The position numbers and the translations under genes are program-made. From the NCBI GenBank assembly GCA_934247935.1, contig CAKQKE010000005.1, positions 1 to 64,000 on the forward strand: a DNA stretch of 64,000 nucleotides, given 5' to 3'. Source of the DNA: an uncultured Clostridia bacterium. GTDB taxonomy: Bacteria > Bacillota > Clostridia > Christensenellales > Borkfalkiaceae. Positions 9,532-17,786 of the stretch are shown here, piece after piece (position 1 is the first letter of the stretch; every line of letters starts with the position of its first letter). The notes under the pieces were generated by a model, which was not told the origin of the DNA, did no database searches, and saw only the letters and a program-made list of their open reading frames with translations.

Positions 9532-10614
9532 TTATTCCTCCGTCTCTTCCTCTGACTCAGGTTCGCTTTCCGCCAGAGCCTTAGATTCGCTCTTTACGTC
9601 GATTTTCCAACCGGTGAGTCTTGCCGCAAGTCTTGCGTTTTGTCCGTTTTTGCCGATTGCAAGCGACAACTTGTCATCCGGTACGATTACGGTTGCGACC
9701 TTTTCGCCCTCGATTGCGGAAACTTTAAGCACTTTTGCGGGAGATAAAGCCTTTGCGATATATTCGAGCGGGTCTTCGCTCCACAAAATAATATCGATTT
9801 TTTCGCCGTTGAGTTCTTCGACGATAGCGTTTACTCTCGACCCTCTCGTGCCGACGCATGCGCCTACCGGATCGATAGTCTTGTCTTCGCTGTAAATTGC
9901 GATTTTAGTCCTTTGACCGGCCTCTCTCGAAACGGATTTAATAACGACCTGACCTTGTTTGATTTCGGGAACTTCGTTTTCAAAAAGTTTTTTAACAAGT
10001 CCGGGCGCTGCCCTCGATACGAGAACTTGTGCGACCTTGCCCGTATTTTTTACCTTTTTAACGTAAACTTTAAGTTTGTCGTTTACTTCATATTTTTCGC
10101 CGGGGACCTGGTCTTGCGGAAGCATCACGCCGTCGATTGTGCTATCGCCGAGTTCGACGTAAACGTTGCCGTTTTCTACCTTTCTCACTATGCAAGTATG
10201 AATTTCGTTTTCTTTATCTTCATATTCCTGAATGGAATTATCTCTTTCGGTCTCGCGGAGTTTTTGTAAAATAACCTGACGCGCCGTTTGAGCGGCGATT
10301 CTGCCGAAATCCTTGGGCACGAATTCTTTTTCTACCGTGTCGCCCAACTTATAAGATTTTTTAATGAGTTTTGCGTCATCTAAAGAAATTTCGTTGTCGG
10401 GGTCGTTCACTTCGTCGACGATCGTCTTTACCGAGTAAAACTTAACCGCGAATTTTTCGGGATTCATTTTAATAACGACTTTGCCGGTATTTCCCGTATG
10501 CTTTTTATATGCGAATACAAGCGCGTTTTCAAGCGTTTCAATCATCGTTTCGGGGCTTATGCCTTTTTCTTTTTCTAAATCTTCAAGTGCGCTGAAAAAT
10601 TCTTTATTAGTCAT
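9532..10614 (-). CDS. nusA: transcription termination/antitermination protein NusA
   Basis: Binds RNA polymerase and nascent RNA to control pausing, termination and antitermination. From the ATG at 10614 (360 aa, MTNKEFFSALEDLEKE) the order is an N-terminal polymerase-binding domain, an S1 domain near 135-200, and two KH domains with VGACVGTRGSRV near 250 and LAIGKNGQNARLA near 320. No C-terminal acidic repeat domain is present, as usual in Bacillota. I prefer 10614 over 10635 because GGAG sits 7 nt upstream. It overlaps rimP by 8 nt. Confidence 0.95.
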   Translation of the reverse strand: MTNKEFFSALEDLEKEKGISPETMIETLENALVFAYKKHTGNTGKVVIKMNPEKFAVKFYSVKTIVDEVNDPDNEISLDDAKLIKKSYKLGDTVEKEFVPKDFGRIAAQTARQVILQKLRETERDNSIQEYEDKENEIHTCIVRKVENGNVYVELGDSTIDGVMLPQDQVPGEKYEVNDKLKVYVKKVKNTGKVAQVLVSRAAPGLVKKLFENEVPEIKQGQVVIKSVSREAGQRTKIAIYSEDKTIDPVGACVGTRGSRVNAIVEELNGEKIDIILWSEDPLEYIAKALSPAKVLKVSAIEGEKVATVIVPDDKLSLAIGKNGQNARLAARLTGWKIDVKSESKALAESEPESEEETEE

Positions 10615-11092
10615 TTTTATCTCCTTCATCCTCAAATTTAATCGCTTCGTTTATCTTTGCGATTTGTGTAAGCGAAAACAAAATTTCTTCTCCGTCGCTT
10701 TGTTTTATTTTTACGTTTTTACCGTCGTAATCTATAAGCGTGCCTTCAAAATATTTTACGCCTTTTATCGGAGCGTAAAGTTTAATCTCGACGTCAAGAC
10801 CCAAATGTTTTTCAAAATCTCTGTCGGATTTGAAAGGTCTGTCAAGCCCCGGGCTGGAAACGTTTAAGGTGTAAGACGCACCGGATGATACGTCGATATC
10901 GTCCAGAATAGGCTCGATTGTCCTATGAAAAACCTCTAAAGTGTTTAAATCTATGCCGTCTTCGGTGTCGCAAAAAATCGTCAACGAAGGATTTTTGCTG
11001 ATTTTACACTCTATATCGACGATTTCGATATTCATTTCGTCGGCTGTTTTTTGTATTGCCTTACGTATTTCTTCGGTATTTAAAAATTTCAT
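10607..11092 (-). CDS. rimP: ribosome maturation factor RimP
   Basis: Cytoplasmic factor needed for 30S subunit maturation. The 161 aa show the family N-terminal alpha/beta domain (IEIVDIECKISKNPSLTIF) and the motif YTLNVSSPGLDRPFKSD near residues 83-99, followed by an SH3-like C-terminal domain. GAGGG is 6 nt upstream of the ATG. It opens the rimP-nusA block after a stem-loop that separates it from the PolC-like gene. Confidence 0.93.
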   Translation of the reverse strand: MKFLNTEEIRKAIQKTADEMNIEIVDIECKISKNPSLTIFCDTEDGIDLNTLEVFHRTIEPILDDIDVSSGASYTLNVSSPGLDRPFKSDRDFEKHLGLDVEIKLYAPIKGVKYFEGTLIDYDGKNVKIKQSDGEEILFSLTQIAKINEAIKFEDEGDKND

Positions 11093-11143
11093 TTTACCCT
11101 CTTTTTACCGCCGTTTTTATGTGAAAATCGCGATACAAAACAT

Positions 11144-11170
11144 TTGAGAGTGGTCGACGACCACTCTCAA
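11144..11170 (-). terminator. inverted repeat between the PolC-like gene and rimP
   Basis: 11-bp perfect stem TTGAGAGTGGT (11144-11154) paired with 11160-11170 around a 5-nt loop. Minus-strand bases after the stem are ATGTTTTG, a weak U tract, so this may attenuate rather than stop read-through into rimP-nusA. Confidence 0.5.
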
Positions 11171-11215
11171 TACTAAAAAATTTAATATTTAAGATATCTA
11201 TATAATAACACTATT

Positions 11216-12766
11216 TCAAACGTTTGGCAAGCATTTTTTAATCTTTATTAATTCTAAAAATACTTTTGCCGTCGCATAAGCGTCGTTCCATGCTCTGTGG
11301 TGGACGAGTTCGATACCGAAATAGTCTGTTAAGTTGTTGAGTTTGTGGTGTCTTAAAGACGGCAACACCTCTCTTGCAAGCGGCACTGTGTCGATAACGG
11401 GATTATTGTACACGTAATCTTGCTCTTTAGAAAAGTGTTTTATATACCCCATATCAAACGGGGCATTATGTGCGACTATGTACGCACCGTCGCAAAACTT
11501 AAACAAGTCGGACGCAATATCTTCAAACGACGGACAATCTTTCACCATTTCGTCCGTAATGCCGGTAAGCGACACAATCTCTTGCGGTATACTCCTGCCC
11601 GGATTTAACAAACTGCCGAACTTTTCGCAAATGATTCCGTTTTTAATTTTTACCGCGCCTATTTCGGTGATTTTGTTTCCGTCGGCAATTTCGATACCCG
11701 TAGTCTCTATATCGAGAACGACGAAAACGTTGTTTTTTATGCAATCCGGAAGTTGTTTTTCTTCCTCTAAAAAGTTGTTTTGACTTATGCTGTCGATTTT
11801 TTCGGGAAAAATAACTTTGTATTCGTCGGCGGGAGCGCGCGACGGTTTTTCCATCTGCACGAAATCGAGCGGTAATCTACATAAGTTTACCGACTTTATT
11901 CTTAAATCGGCATAGCCGTTGTACGACCCGACTTCGCCCTTTATAATTATTTGACTGCCGACGAAAAGTTTTTTCGCCTTGTCTACGTTTGATTTATTTG
12001 TGAAAAGTCTGCCAGTGATTCTCCCCGTTCTGTCATACAGTTCTATCACGAAATAAGGCTTGTCTTTTTTAGTCTTTAATTCTTTAATCGAAGTAATTTC
12101 GCCCGCAAGCGCAACCGCGCCCGTGTTTGCTTTTACGTCCGCTATGTACATTGCAAGGTCGTTGTCGTCGTTGTCGAACAATTTTGTCACGTCGCTTACT
12201 TTAAACGTGCGGAAAATCAAACGTTTAAAATCGGAATCGGTGAGTTTTAATTCGAGCATTTGCTTATCGACGGGGGTGCTGCCTTTGCTTTCGTAAGTAA
12301 TTTTAAAACTTTCGCAAAAGTTGTTTCCTAAATAATTTAAAATGTCATCGTCTATTCCGTTAGACTCGAAATAATCTATCGCATCATCCTCGAGTTTTAA
12401 AGTAATGATAATTATGTCCGATTGAGAATTTACCGAAACGTCGCCCATGTTTACCGAGTGAGCAAGCGAGCGGCAGTTGTCTTTTATGTAATCGTAAACC
12501 GCTTTAACGACGAGACTGTCGTCCGCCACCACCTTTCTGACGGAAACTTCTACTCCGTCGAAACTGCCCGGCACGTACTCGTCGATGACCTTTTCGATTT
12601 TTTGCTTTACCTCGACAGAAACAGCCTTGTCGCAAATCATGTTAAAACGCACCGTAAAATTTCCTTTATATACGGTGATGTGACTGAATTTTATATGCGC
12701 GACGCTTTCGTCTACGGCGCGTATTTGTTCTAAAATTTTCTTTTGCGTTTTATTCTGAATCGACAA
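11216..12766 (-). CDS. PolC-like exonuclease lacking PHP and polymerase domains
   Basis: Occupies the polC position between ispG and rimP but is only 516 aa, against about 1,400 for PolC. Visible parts are a PolC-type N-terminal region (1-205), an OB fold (about 218-295, ALAGEITSIKE to GYADLRIKSVN) and a DnaQ/DEDDh 3'-5' exonuclease (346-516). The exonuclease keeps its catalytic set: D352 and E354 (VLDIETTG), D438 (AHNAPFD), H490 and D495. In PolC the exonuclease is inserted in a PHP domain and followed by the polymerase. Both are absent here, and the 123 nt to rimP hold no remnant. The likely start is a TTG at 12766 overlapping ispG by 17 nt. It may act as a separate proofreading or repair exonuclease. 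Confidence 0.8.
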   Translation of the reverse strand: MSIQNKTQKKILEQIRAVDESVAHIKFSHITVYKGNFTVRFNMICDKAVSVEVKQKIEKVIDEYVPGSFDGVEVSVRKVVADDSLVVKAVYDYIKDNCRSLAHSVNMGDVSVNSQSDIIIITLKLEDDAIDYFESNGIDDDILNYLGNNFCESFKITYESKGSTPVDKQMLELKLTDSDFKRLIFRTFKVSDVTKLFDNDDNDLAMYIADVKANTGAVALAGEITSIKELKTKKDKPYFVIELYDRTGRITGRLFTNKSNVDKAKKLFVGSQIIIKGEVGSYNGYADLRIKSVNLCRLPLDFVQMEKPSRAPADEYKVIFPEKIDSISQNNFLEEEKQLPDCIKNNVFVVLDIETTGIEIADGNKITEIGAVKIKNGIICEKFGSLLNPGRSIPQEIVSLTGITDEMVKDCPSFEDIASDLFKFCDGAYIVAHNAPFDMGYIKHFSKEQDYVYNNPVIDTVPLAREVLPSLRHHKLNNLTDYFGIELVHHRAWNDAYATAKVFLELIKIKKCLPNV

Positions 12767-13796
12767 GTTTATCTATTTCCTCTTTAATCTGTTTTTCTAC
12801 TTCGTCTAAACCTACTTTTTTATATACTTCGCCGTTTTTAAAAAGAGCGCAACAGTTTGTGCCGCCCGCCACCCCGAGATCGCAATCTTTCGCTTCTCCC
12901 GGTCCGTTGACGACGCAACCCATTACCGCTATTTTAAGCGGCTTTTTTATGTTTGCCGTATATTCTTCGACCTTACGCGCAAGACCTATACAATCGTAAG
13001 AAGTGCGCCCGCACGTGGGACACGAAATGACTTCTACGTAATTTTTATCGAGTCCCGCGGCGCGTAAAATTCTTTTAGCCGCTATTACTTCTTGCACGGG
13101 GTCGGCTGTAAGAGAGACCCTTATTGTATCGCCTATGCCGTCTAAAAGCAAACTGCCTATGCCTATACTGCTTTTTACTATACCGCTGTCGTAAGTACCC
13201 GCTTCGGTCACGCCTACGTGTAAAGGATAATCCGTTTTTTGTGATAAATATTTATACGCTTTTACGGTAAGCGGCACGGAAGACGCCTTTGCGGATATTA
13301 CTATATTGTCTACGCCGAACTTCTCTAATACAGCCACGTTTTTAAGCGCGCTTTCCACAAGAGAAATTTCGTTTTTACCGTACTTTTTCAAAAGTTCTTT
13401 CTCTATGCTGCCGGTATTGGAACCTACCCTTACCGCAACGCCGTAGTCTTTAATCGCTTTAGCCACTTCTTCCACGTTTTTATCGCAACCGATATTGCCG
13501 GGGTTTATGCGCACTTTATCCACTCCGTTTTCTATAGACTTTATAGCCAATTTATAATCGAAGTGTATATCTGCCACAAGCGGAATATTTATTCTTTTTT
13601 TAAGAGATTTCAATGCGTCGGCGTCGGCGTCGTCTTTTACCGCGACGCGTATTACGTCGCAACCTGCGTTTTCGAGCGCGAGTATTTGTTCCGCCACCTT
13701 GTCTGCGTATTCAGTCTTGATATTAGTCATTGACTGAATGGCGACGGGGTTTCCTCCGCCTATTACTGTTTTCCCTATCTTTACGGTTTTAGTCAT
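12750..13796 (-). CDS. ispG: 4-hydroxy-3-methylbut-2-enyl diphosphate synthase
   Basis: [4Fe-4S] enzyme of the non-mevalonate (MEP) isoprenoid pathway, converting the cyclic diphosphate of methylerythritol to HMBPP with flavodoxin or ferredoxin electrons. The 348 aa have the bacterial TIM barrel plus Fe-S domain. The cluster cysteines lie in SCPTCGRTSYD (about 258-268) and GCVVNGPGEAKD (about 292-303). VRINPGNIG, the substrate-binding strand, is near 94. It is followed by the PolC-like gene with overlap and starts 2 nt after coaX. Confidence 0.95.
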   Translation of the reverse strand: MTKTVKIGKTVIGGGNPVAIQSMTNIKTEYADKVAEQILALENAGCDVIRVAVKDDADADALKSLKKRINIPLVADIHFDYKLAIKSIENGVDKVRINPGNIGCDKNVEEVAKAIKDYGVAVRVGSNTGSIEKELLKKYGKNEISLVESALKNVAVLEKFGVDNIVISAKASSVPLTVKAYKYLSQKTDYPLHVGVTEAGTYDSGIVKSSIGIGSLLLDGIGDTIRVSLTADPVQEVIAAKRILRAAGLDKNYVEVISCPTCGRTSYDCIGLARKVEEYTANIKKPLKIAVMGCVVNGPGEAKDCDLGVAGGTNCCALFKNGEVYKKVGLDEVEKQIKEEIDKLVDSE

Positions 13797-13798
13797 AA

Positions 13799-14566
13799 TT
13801 ATTTATTCATTTCGTATAAAATACTCAACCCCTCCAACGTAAGCGTTCTGTCCATTACGTCGATACTTTTAGATTCGTTTGAAATAAACTGACCGAGGCC
13901 GCCCGTAGCGATGACTTTTACGTCGTCTCTGCCCAGTTCCTTTTTAGTCTTGCTTACTATATTGTCAACAAGTCCCGCAAAGCCGTATAAAATACCCGCT
14001 TGCATATTGGTAATTGTATTTTTACAAATAACGTGTCCCGGATCGTCGAGTTCGATATTGGGCAATTTCGCCGTGCCGTTTACAAGCGAATCGAGCGAAC
14101 CTTTAATTCCCGGGGCGATTACGCCGCCGATAAGTTCGCCTTTGTCGGTAATTACGTTGAACGTAGTCGCCGTGCCGAAATCTATGCAAATAATAGGTCC
14201 GCCGTATTTAGTGTATGCGGCAACGCTGTTGACTATTCTGTCCGCACCGACTTCCCGTTGGTTTTCCGTCTTTATATTGAGTCCCGTTTTAAGTCCGGGT
14301 CCTACCATTAAAGGCGTTTTACCGAGATAATCTTTACACATATGTTCCATCGTGTAATTGAGTTGAGGAATTACCGACGACATAATTATACCCTCGATTT
14401 CGTCTTTCTTTATGTCCTTAGACGACAATAAATCGTTGACCACAACACCGTATTCGTCCGACGTATAAGTCCTTTGAGAAGAAACCCTGAAAGTCGCTAT
14501 AAGGCGTTTACCGTCGAAAACGCCGTATTTTATATTCGTATTTCCTATATCTATAACTAAAATCAT
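13799..14566 (-). CDS. coaX: type III pantothenate kinase
   Basis: Phosphorylates pantothenate, the first step of coenzyme A synthesis. ASKHA-fold protein of 255 aa with DIGNTNIKYG (residues 5-14), GPGLKTGLNIKTENQREVGADRIVN near 90-114, IDFGTATTFNV near 128 and GGVIAPG near 147, all diagnostic of CoaX. Members of this type are not feedback-inhibited by CoA. It starts 2 nt after the gene for a vitamin-type ECF transporter subunit, which points to pantothenate as that transporter's substrate. Confidence 0.95.
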   Translation of the reverse strand: MILVIDIGNTNIKYGVFDGKRLIATFRVSSQRTYTSDEYGVVVNDLLSSKDIKKDEIEGIIMSSVIPQLNYTMEHMCKDYLGKTPLMVGPGLKTGLNIKTENQREVGADRIVNSVAAYTKYGGPIICIDFGTATTFNVITDKGELIGGVIAPGIKGSLDSLVNGTAKLPNIELDDPGHVICKNTITNMQAGILYGFAGLVDNIVSKTKKELGRDDVKVIATGGLGQFISNESKSIDVMDRTLTLEGLSILYEMNK

Positions 14567-14568
14567 TT

Positions 14569-15165
14569 TTATTTTTCCTTTGTGAGTACTTTAATCACGT
14601 TAGACAAAACCGGCACAAGCAATAAGTTTATCAAAAGTTCTACGATAAAGTTTATACCGGCTGCTTGTATAAATAAAAAGTAAAATATATTAGTGCTTTG
14701 CACCGCTTCCAGTTTGTAAAGCGTTTTGTACATTAAAAGCATACCTATTATAAATATCGACGTATTGAGCACGGGAGCGGAAACCGCCGATACGTAAATT
14801 GCCGCTTTGCCGTTTTTCTTATTCAAAAGTTGATAAAACAACCCCGGGAGAAAACCGGCCGCCACCGATTTGATTACGCACACCAAAACCGTGCCGACGG
14901 GGCTTTCCTGAAGTAAAAATCCCGTAAACGGATCGTAACCCGTCAAACCCATTACTATGGTGATTACGCCGAACCCCAAGCCGAGTATGCCGCCGTTTAC
15001 AGGTCCGATGATTATCGAACCGAGCACTATCGGCACAAGCACGAACGAAAACCTAATCGTTCCGATTTGAATGTAACTGCCGAAATACTGAAGTACTATG
15101 ACAAATGCCAGAAGTACTGCCGTTTTCGCCAGATTGCGCGACGAAAAAACTTCTTTAAAATTCAT
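14569..15165 (-). CDS. ECF transporter S component, probably for pantothenate
   Basis: 198-aa integral membrane substrate-binding (S) subunit of an energy-coupling factor transporter. About six hydrophobic segments are visible, and the FVLVPIVLGSIIIGPVNGGI region resembles the S-component core. The shared EcfA/EcfA'/EcfT module is not in this window. GGAGG lies 6 nt before the ATG, and the gene is the first of the coaX-ispG operon. Pantothenate specificity is inferred only from adjacency to coaX; folate or another vitamin remains possible. Confidence 0.8.
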   Translation of the reverse strand: MNFKEVFSSRNLAKTAVLLAFVIVLQYFGSYIQIGTIRFSFVLVPIVLGSIIIGPVNGGILGLGFGVITIVMGLTGYDPFTGFLLQESPVGTVLVCVIKSVAAGFLPGLFYQLLNKKNGKAAIYVSAVSAPVLNTSIFIIGMLLMYKTLYKLEAVQSTNIFYFLFIQAAGINFIVELLINLLLVPVLSNVIKVLTKEK

Positions 15166-15393
15166 GTTGCCTCCAATCAGATTCCTTTAACGGATATCTG
15201 TTGTAAAAAAATATGTAAGTAAATATTAGTCAAACCCTTTGAAAATCTCTTTTAAAAGGTGTCTGCCGTTTATAATTGTAATATATTGCCGAAAATTTTG
15301 CAAGCGTTTTCGTTGTAACAATTTTCGTTTGTATTGAGTAATATATAGTGATAGCAACGATATTAATCGGCTATACATTCGGAGGAAATATTT
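15166..15393. other. divergent intergenic region
   Basis: Separates the leftward ECF-coaX operon from the rightward Cys-rich gene. A TTGACT lies on the minus strand near 15226-15231 without a good -10 at normal spacing. I see no recognisable riboswitch. Confidence 0.4.
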
Positions 15394-15603
15394 ATGATGA
15401 ACTGTTTAACTTTCGGAAACGACAACTATTGTCTTTGGATTTTAATAATTCTCCTTATACTCTGCTGCTGCGGAACCGGTACTGTTTGCGGTATAATCGA
15501 CAAACTTACGAACTGCTGCTGGATTTTACCCGTACTTCTCGTTTTGTGCTGCTGCGGTAAAGGCGGCTTTAACAAAAACTTCGGTTGCGGTTGCGGCAAA
15601 TAA
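15394..15603 (+). CDS. small Cys-rich membrane protein with an internal repeat
   Basis: 69 aa with 13 cysteines. Two hydrophobic segments each end in a triple cysteine: ILIILLILCCCGTG (about 16-29) and ILPVLLVLCCCGKG (about 43-56), an internal duplication. The tail FGCGCGK is also Cys-rich. GGAGG is 8 nt before the ATG and a terminator follows at 15624, so it is a genuine single-gene unit. I do not recognise the family. The layout recalls small sporulation or surface peptides of clostridia. Metal binding, lipidation of CCC or redox roles are all possible, and none is shown. Confidence 0.7.
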   Translation: MMNCLTFGNDNYCLWILIILLILCCCGTGTVCGIIDKLTNCCWILPVLLVLCCCGKGGFNKNFGCGCGK

Positions 15604-15623
15604 TAAACATTAATACATACAAC

Positions 15624-15654
15624 GGGAATTGCGCGAGCAATTCCCTTATTTTTT
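15624..15654 (+). terminator. intrinsic terminator of the Cys-rich gene
   Basis: Stem GGGAATTGC / GCAATTCCC (15624-15645) followed by TTATTTTTTT on the plus strand, 21 nt after the stop codon. Confidence 0.85.
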
Positions 15655-15728
15655 AAATCGTTTTTCGCGGTTTTGCTTTTATTGAATTATTTTCCGGGTA
15701 TTTATATTACGATGAAAATGATTATGTA

Positions 15729-16070
15729 CTAAAAACCTAAAAATTCGACGCCTTTAAGCATTACGTCGTTTAATAAATCAGTCCTTAAAGAATAAAAAAT
15801 AATTTTGCCTTGTCTTTTTACCGATACCGCACCCAAATTTTTAAGTATTCTGAGTTGGTGCGAAACGGTCGTCTGATTTATACATAATATAGAAGACAAG
15901 TCGGTCACGCACATTTGAGTGATTGCAAGTGCGGACAATATTTTCAGCCTTGTGTAATCAGAAAATATCGAGAAGAACCCCACGAGATCATATAAAATTT
16001 CATCCCCGGGGACGTATTCGGTTACTAAATTTTGCGTTTTTTTATCTAAGAGTAACATTTCTTTTTGCAT
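15729..16070 (-). CDS. ArsR/SmtB family transcriptional regulator
   Basis: 113-aa winged-helix repressor of the ArsR/SmtB type. The core is FSDYTRLKILSALAITQM, then CVTDLSSILCINQTTVSHQL (recognition helix near 70-80) and the wing VKRQGKIIFYSL. The alpha-3 site that is often ELCVCDL for metals is here MCVTDL, with one further Cys in ILCINQ, so metal sensing is possible but not clear. I use the ATG at 16070 because GAGGTG lies 6 nt upstream; a GTG at 16079 would overlap that site. A promoter is at 16133-16162. Its target is not evident. Confidence 0.85.
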   Translation of the reverse strand: MQKEMLLLDKKTQNLVTEYVPGDEILYDLVGFFSIFSDYTRLKILSALAITQMCVTDLSSILCINQTTVSHQLRILKNLGAVSVKRQGKIIFYSLRTDLLNDVMLKGVEFLGF

Positions 16071-16132
16071 TTTTCCCACCTCTTATATTTTTTAATGAAA
16101 AGTATTTCACCAAAGAAATTCTTTACGATTAT

Positions 16133-16162
16133 ATTTTAAATTAATGTTTCGATATATGTCAA
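16133..16162 (-). promoter_or_regulatory. promoter of the ArsR regulator
   Basis: Minus strand TTGACA (16157-16162), 18-nt spacer, TAAAAT (16133-16138). Confidence 0.6.
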
Positions 16163-16229
16163 TACGCACATATTTAAAATTTTGACGCATATTGTATATT
16201 ATCAACTTATTTTGTCGAAAGGAGGTTTT

Positions 16230-16409
16230 ATGAATACAAATACCGTAGTATTTGCGGCGTTGCTGTTTTTGCTGTATTCCAACGGAACGGTGACGTCCAC
16301 ACAACTGTTTTTGCTTCTTGCGTTGATGACGACGACGGGTTGCCTTTGCCGTAACAATTTAAACAACAACACCAATAATACAAACACAAACAACATATTT
16401 TCCAACTGA
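16230..16409 (+). CDS. small hydrophobic protein with Asn/Thr-rich tail
   Basis: 59 aa. A hydrophobic N-terminal half (VVFAALLFLLYSNG and LFLLLALMTTTGC) is followed by a tail of Asn and Thr. The start at 16230 is fixed by a perfect AAAGGAGG 4 nt upstream. The gene is a self-contained unit with its own terminator. I do not recognise it. Small Asn-rich hydrophobic proteins of this size occur among clostridial sporulation and coat peptides, and weak ATATT/CATA motifs spaced like a sporulation-sigma site occur near 16172-16198, but that link is speculative. Confidence 0.6.
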   Translation: MNTNTVVFAALLFLLYSNGTVTSTQLFLLLALMTTTGCLCRNNLNNNTNNTNTNNIFSN

Positions 16410-16427
16410 TTTACGACAAAATAAAAG

Positions 16428-16460
16428 CGGACTAAGCGATTTTGCTTAATCCGTTTTTTT
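16428..16460 (+). terminator. intrinsic terminator of the small Asn-tailed protein gene
   Basis: Stem CGGACTAAGC / GCTTAATCCG (one mismatch) followed by seven T residues on the plus strand. Confidence 0.8.
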
Positions 16461-16545
16461 GTTTATAGTTTAATTTCGTTTTGTTTAATTTATAAGTCGC
16501 CATTCGCAATTTGTTTTGTCCCGAATGAATTTCGCGCACAACTTT

Positions 16546-17784
16546 TTATTTCAATTTTTCGACGTTTTTACCGAGTACCGCCGTGGCAAAAGAATTGAAA
16601 TCGAAATATTCTTTTATTTTTTCGTTTACATCGTCGAGATTTAAAGCGTTGATTGCGTTTATTTTGCTTTCAAAATCGAAAATTTTGTCCTCAAACAACA
16701 AATACTTGCCGTATATGTTCATCTGAGAAGCCGTGCTGTCCTGACTGAACGTAAAACTCGACTTTATCTGCTCTTTACTGCGCTTGAATTCCGCTTCGGT
16801 TATGCCGTTTAATTTAAACTCGTCGATTACGTTTAAAACGGTGTCGTACGCAAGTTTGTATTTCTTTGGATTGACCGCCGAATACACCACGAAAGTACCC
16901 GTGTTGACGTATGCGTTGGGATAAGAATAAACGGTGTAACACAAACCGAGTTCTTCCCTTACCTTTTGAAAGAGTCTGCTGCTCATTCCTCCGCCCAAAG
17001 CGACGTTGATTATGTTTACGGGGTCTACGTCGGGGTCGGAATATCTTATACCGTTAAACGCCAGGCAAAAATGCACTTGCTCGATATCCTTACGCTTGCA
17101 AACGTCGCTTAATATGGGCTTTTCCAATGCCAAAATGCGTTTTTTATCGCTTACGGGAAGTTTTCCTTCCATATATTTTTCGACAAACTCTTCTGCTTTT
17201 TCTATATCTATATTGCCCGCTATTGACACGACTATGTTGTCTGCCGTGTAATGCAAAGCCTTGTATTTTCCGATATCTTCCCTTGAAAATCTCTCTACGT
17301 TTTCGGTTTTGCCCAAAATCGTTCTGCCGTAGCCCGTTTTGCCGAAATAAGCCTCGCCCAGCATATCGAACACAAGGTCTTCGGGCGAATCTTCGTCCAT
17401 GTTGATTTCTTCGACGATTACCGTCCTTTCTTTGTCGAGTTCGGTCTTTTCGTAAGTGGAATTTATAAATAAATCGGAAAGAATTTCAAACGCTTCTTCG
17501 GCGTGTTCCGTAGTCGATTTAATGTGATAACACGTCATGTCTTTGGTGGTAAACGCATTGAGTTGCGCACCTATTGCGTCGGCGTTTTCGGAGATATCGA
17601 AAGACGTGCGCTTTTTCGTTCCTTTAAAATTCACGTGTTCGATAAAATGCGAAATACCGCTCGTTTGCTCGTCTTCCCACGCGCTGCCTACCCCTACGAG
17701 TATACCCATAGTGACCGACATGAGTCCGTCTATCTTTTTTATAATAAGTCTTAATCCGCTTGCATATTGTTTTTTAATAATCAT
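16546..17784 (-). CDS. mlpA: M16 family zinc metallopeptidase (MlpA/YmxG type)
   Basis: Pitrilysin-type peptidase of 412 aa from the ATG at 17784 (GGAG 5 nt upstream). The inverted zinc motif HFIEH lies near residues 46-50 and the distal zinc ligand region EEINMDEDSPED about 75 residues later. Both catalytic elements are intact, followed by the second, non-catalytic M16 domain (GGGMSSRLFQKVRE near 263). It follows ylxY by 2 nt, the ylxY-mlpA pair known from Bacillus. The physiological substrate is unknown. Confidence 0.9.
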   Translation of the reverse strand: MIIKKQYASGLRLIIKKIDGLMSVTMGILVGVGSAWEDEQTSGISHFIEHVNFKGTKKRTSFDISENADAIGAQLNAFTTKDMTCYHIKSTTEHAEEAFEILSDLFINSTYEKTELDKERTVIVEEINMDEDSPEDLVFDMLGEAYFGKTGYGRTILGKTENVERFSREDIGKYKALHYTADNIVVSIAGNIDIEKAEEFVEKYMEGKLPVSDKKRILALEKPILSDVCKRKDIEQVHFCLAFNGIRYSDPDVDPVNIINVALGGGMSSRLFQKVREELGLCYTVYSYPNAYVNTGTFVVYSAVNPKKYKLAYDTVLNVIDEFKLNGITEAEFKRSKEQIKSSFTFSQDSTASQMNIYGKYLLFEDKIFDFESKINAINALNLDDVNEKIKEYFDFNSFATAVLGKNVEKLK

Positions 17785-17786
17785 TT

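Noticed and set aside
11093..11215. Frameshifted remainder of polC
   Set aside because: I looked for polymerase or PHP motifs in all frames of this gap and found only an inverted repeat, so simple frameshift truncation is not supported.
15166..15393. Riboswitch upstream of the ECF transporter gene
   Set aside because: No recognisable cobalamin, TPP, FMN or other vitamin-riboswitch core could be identified.
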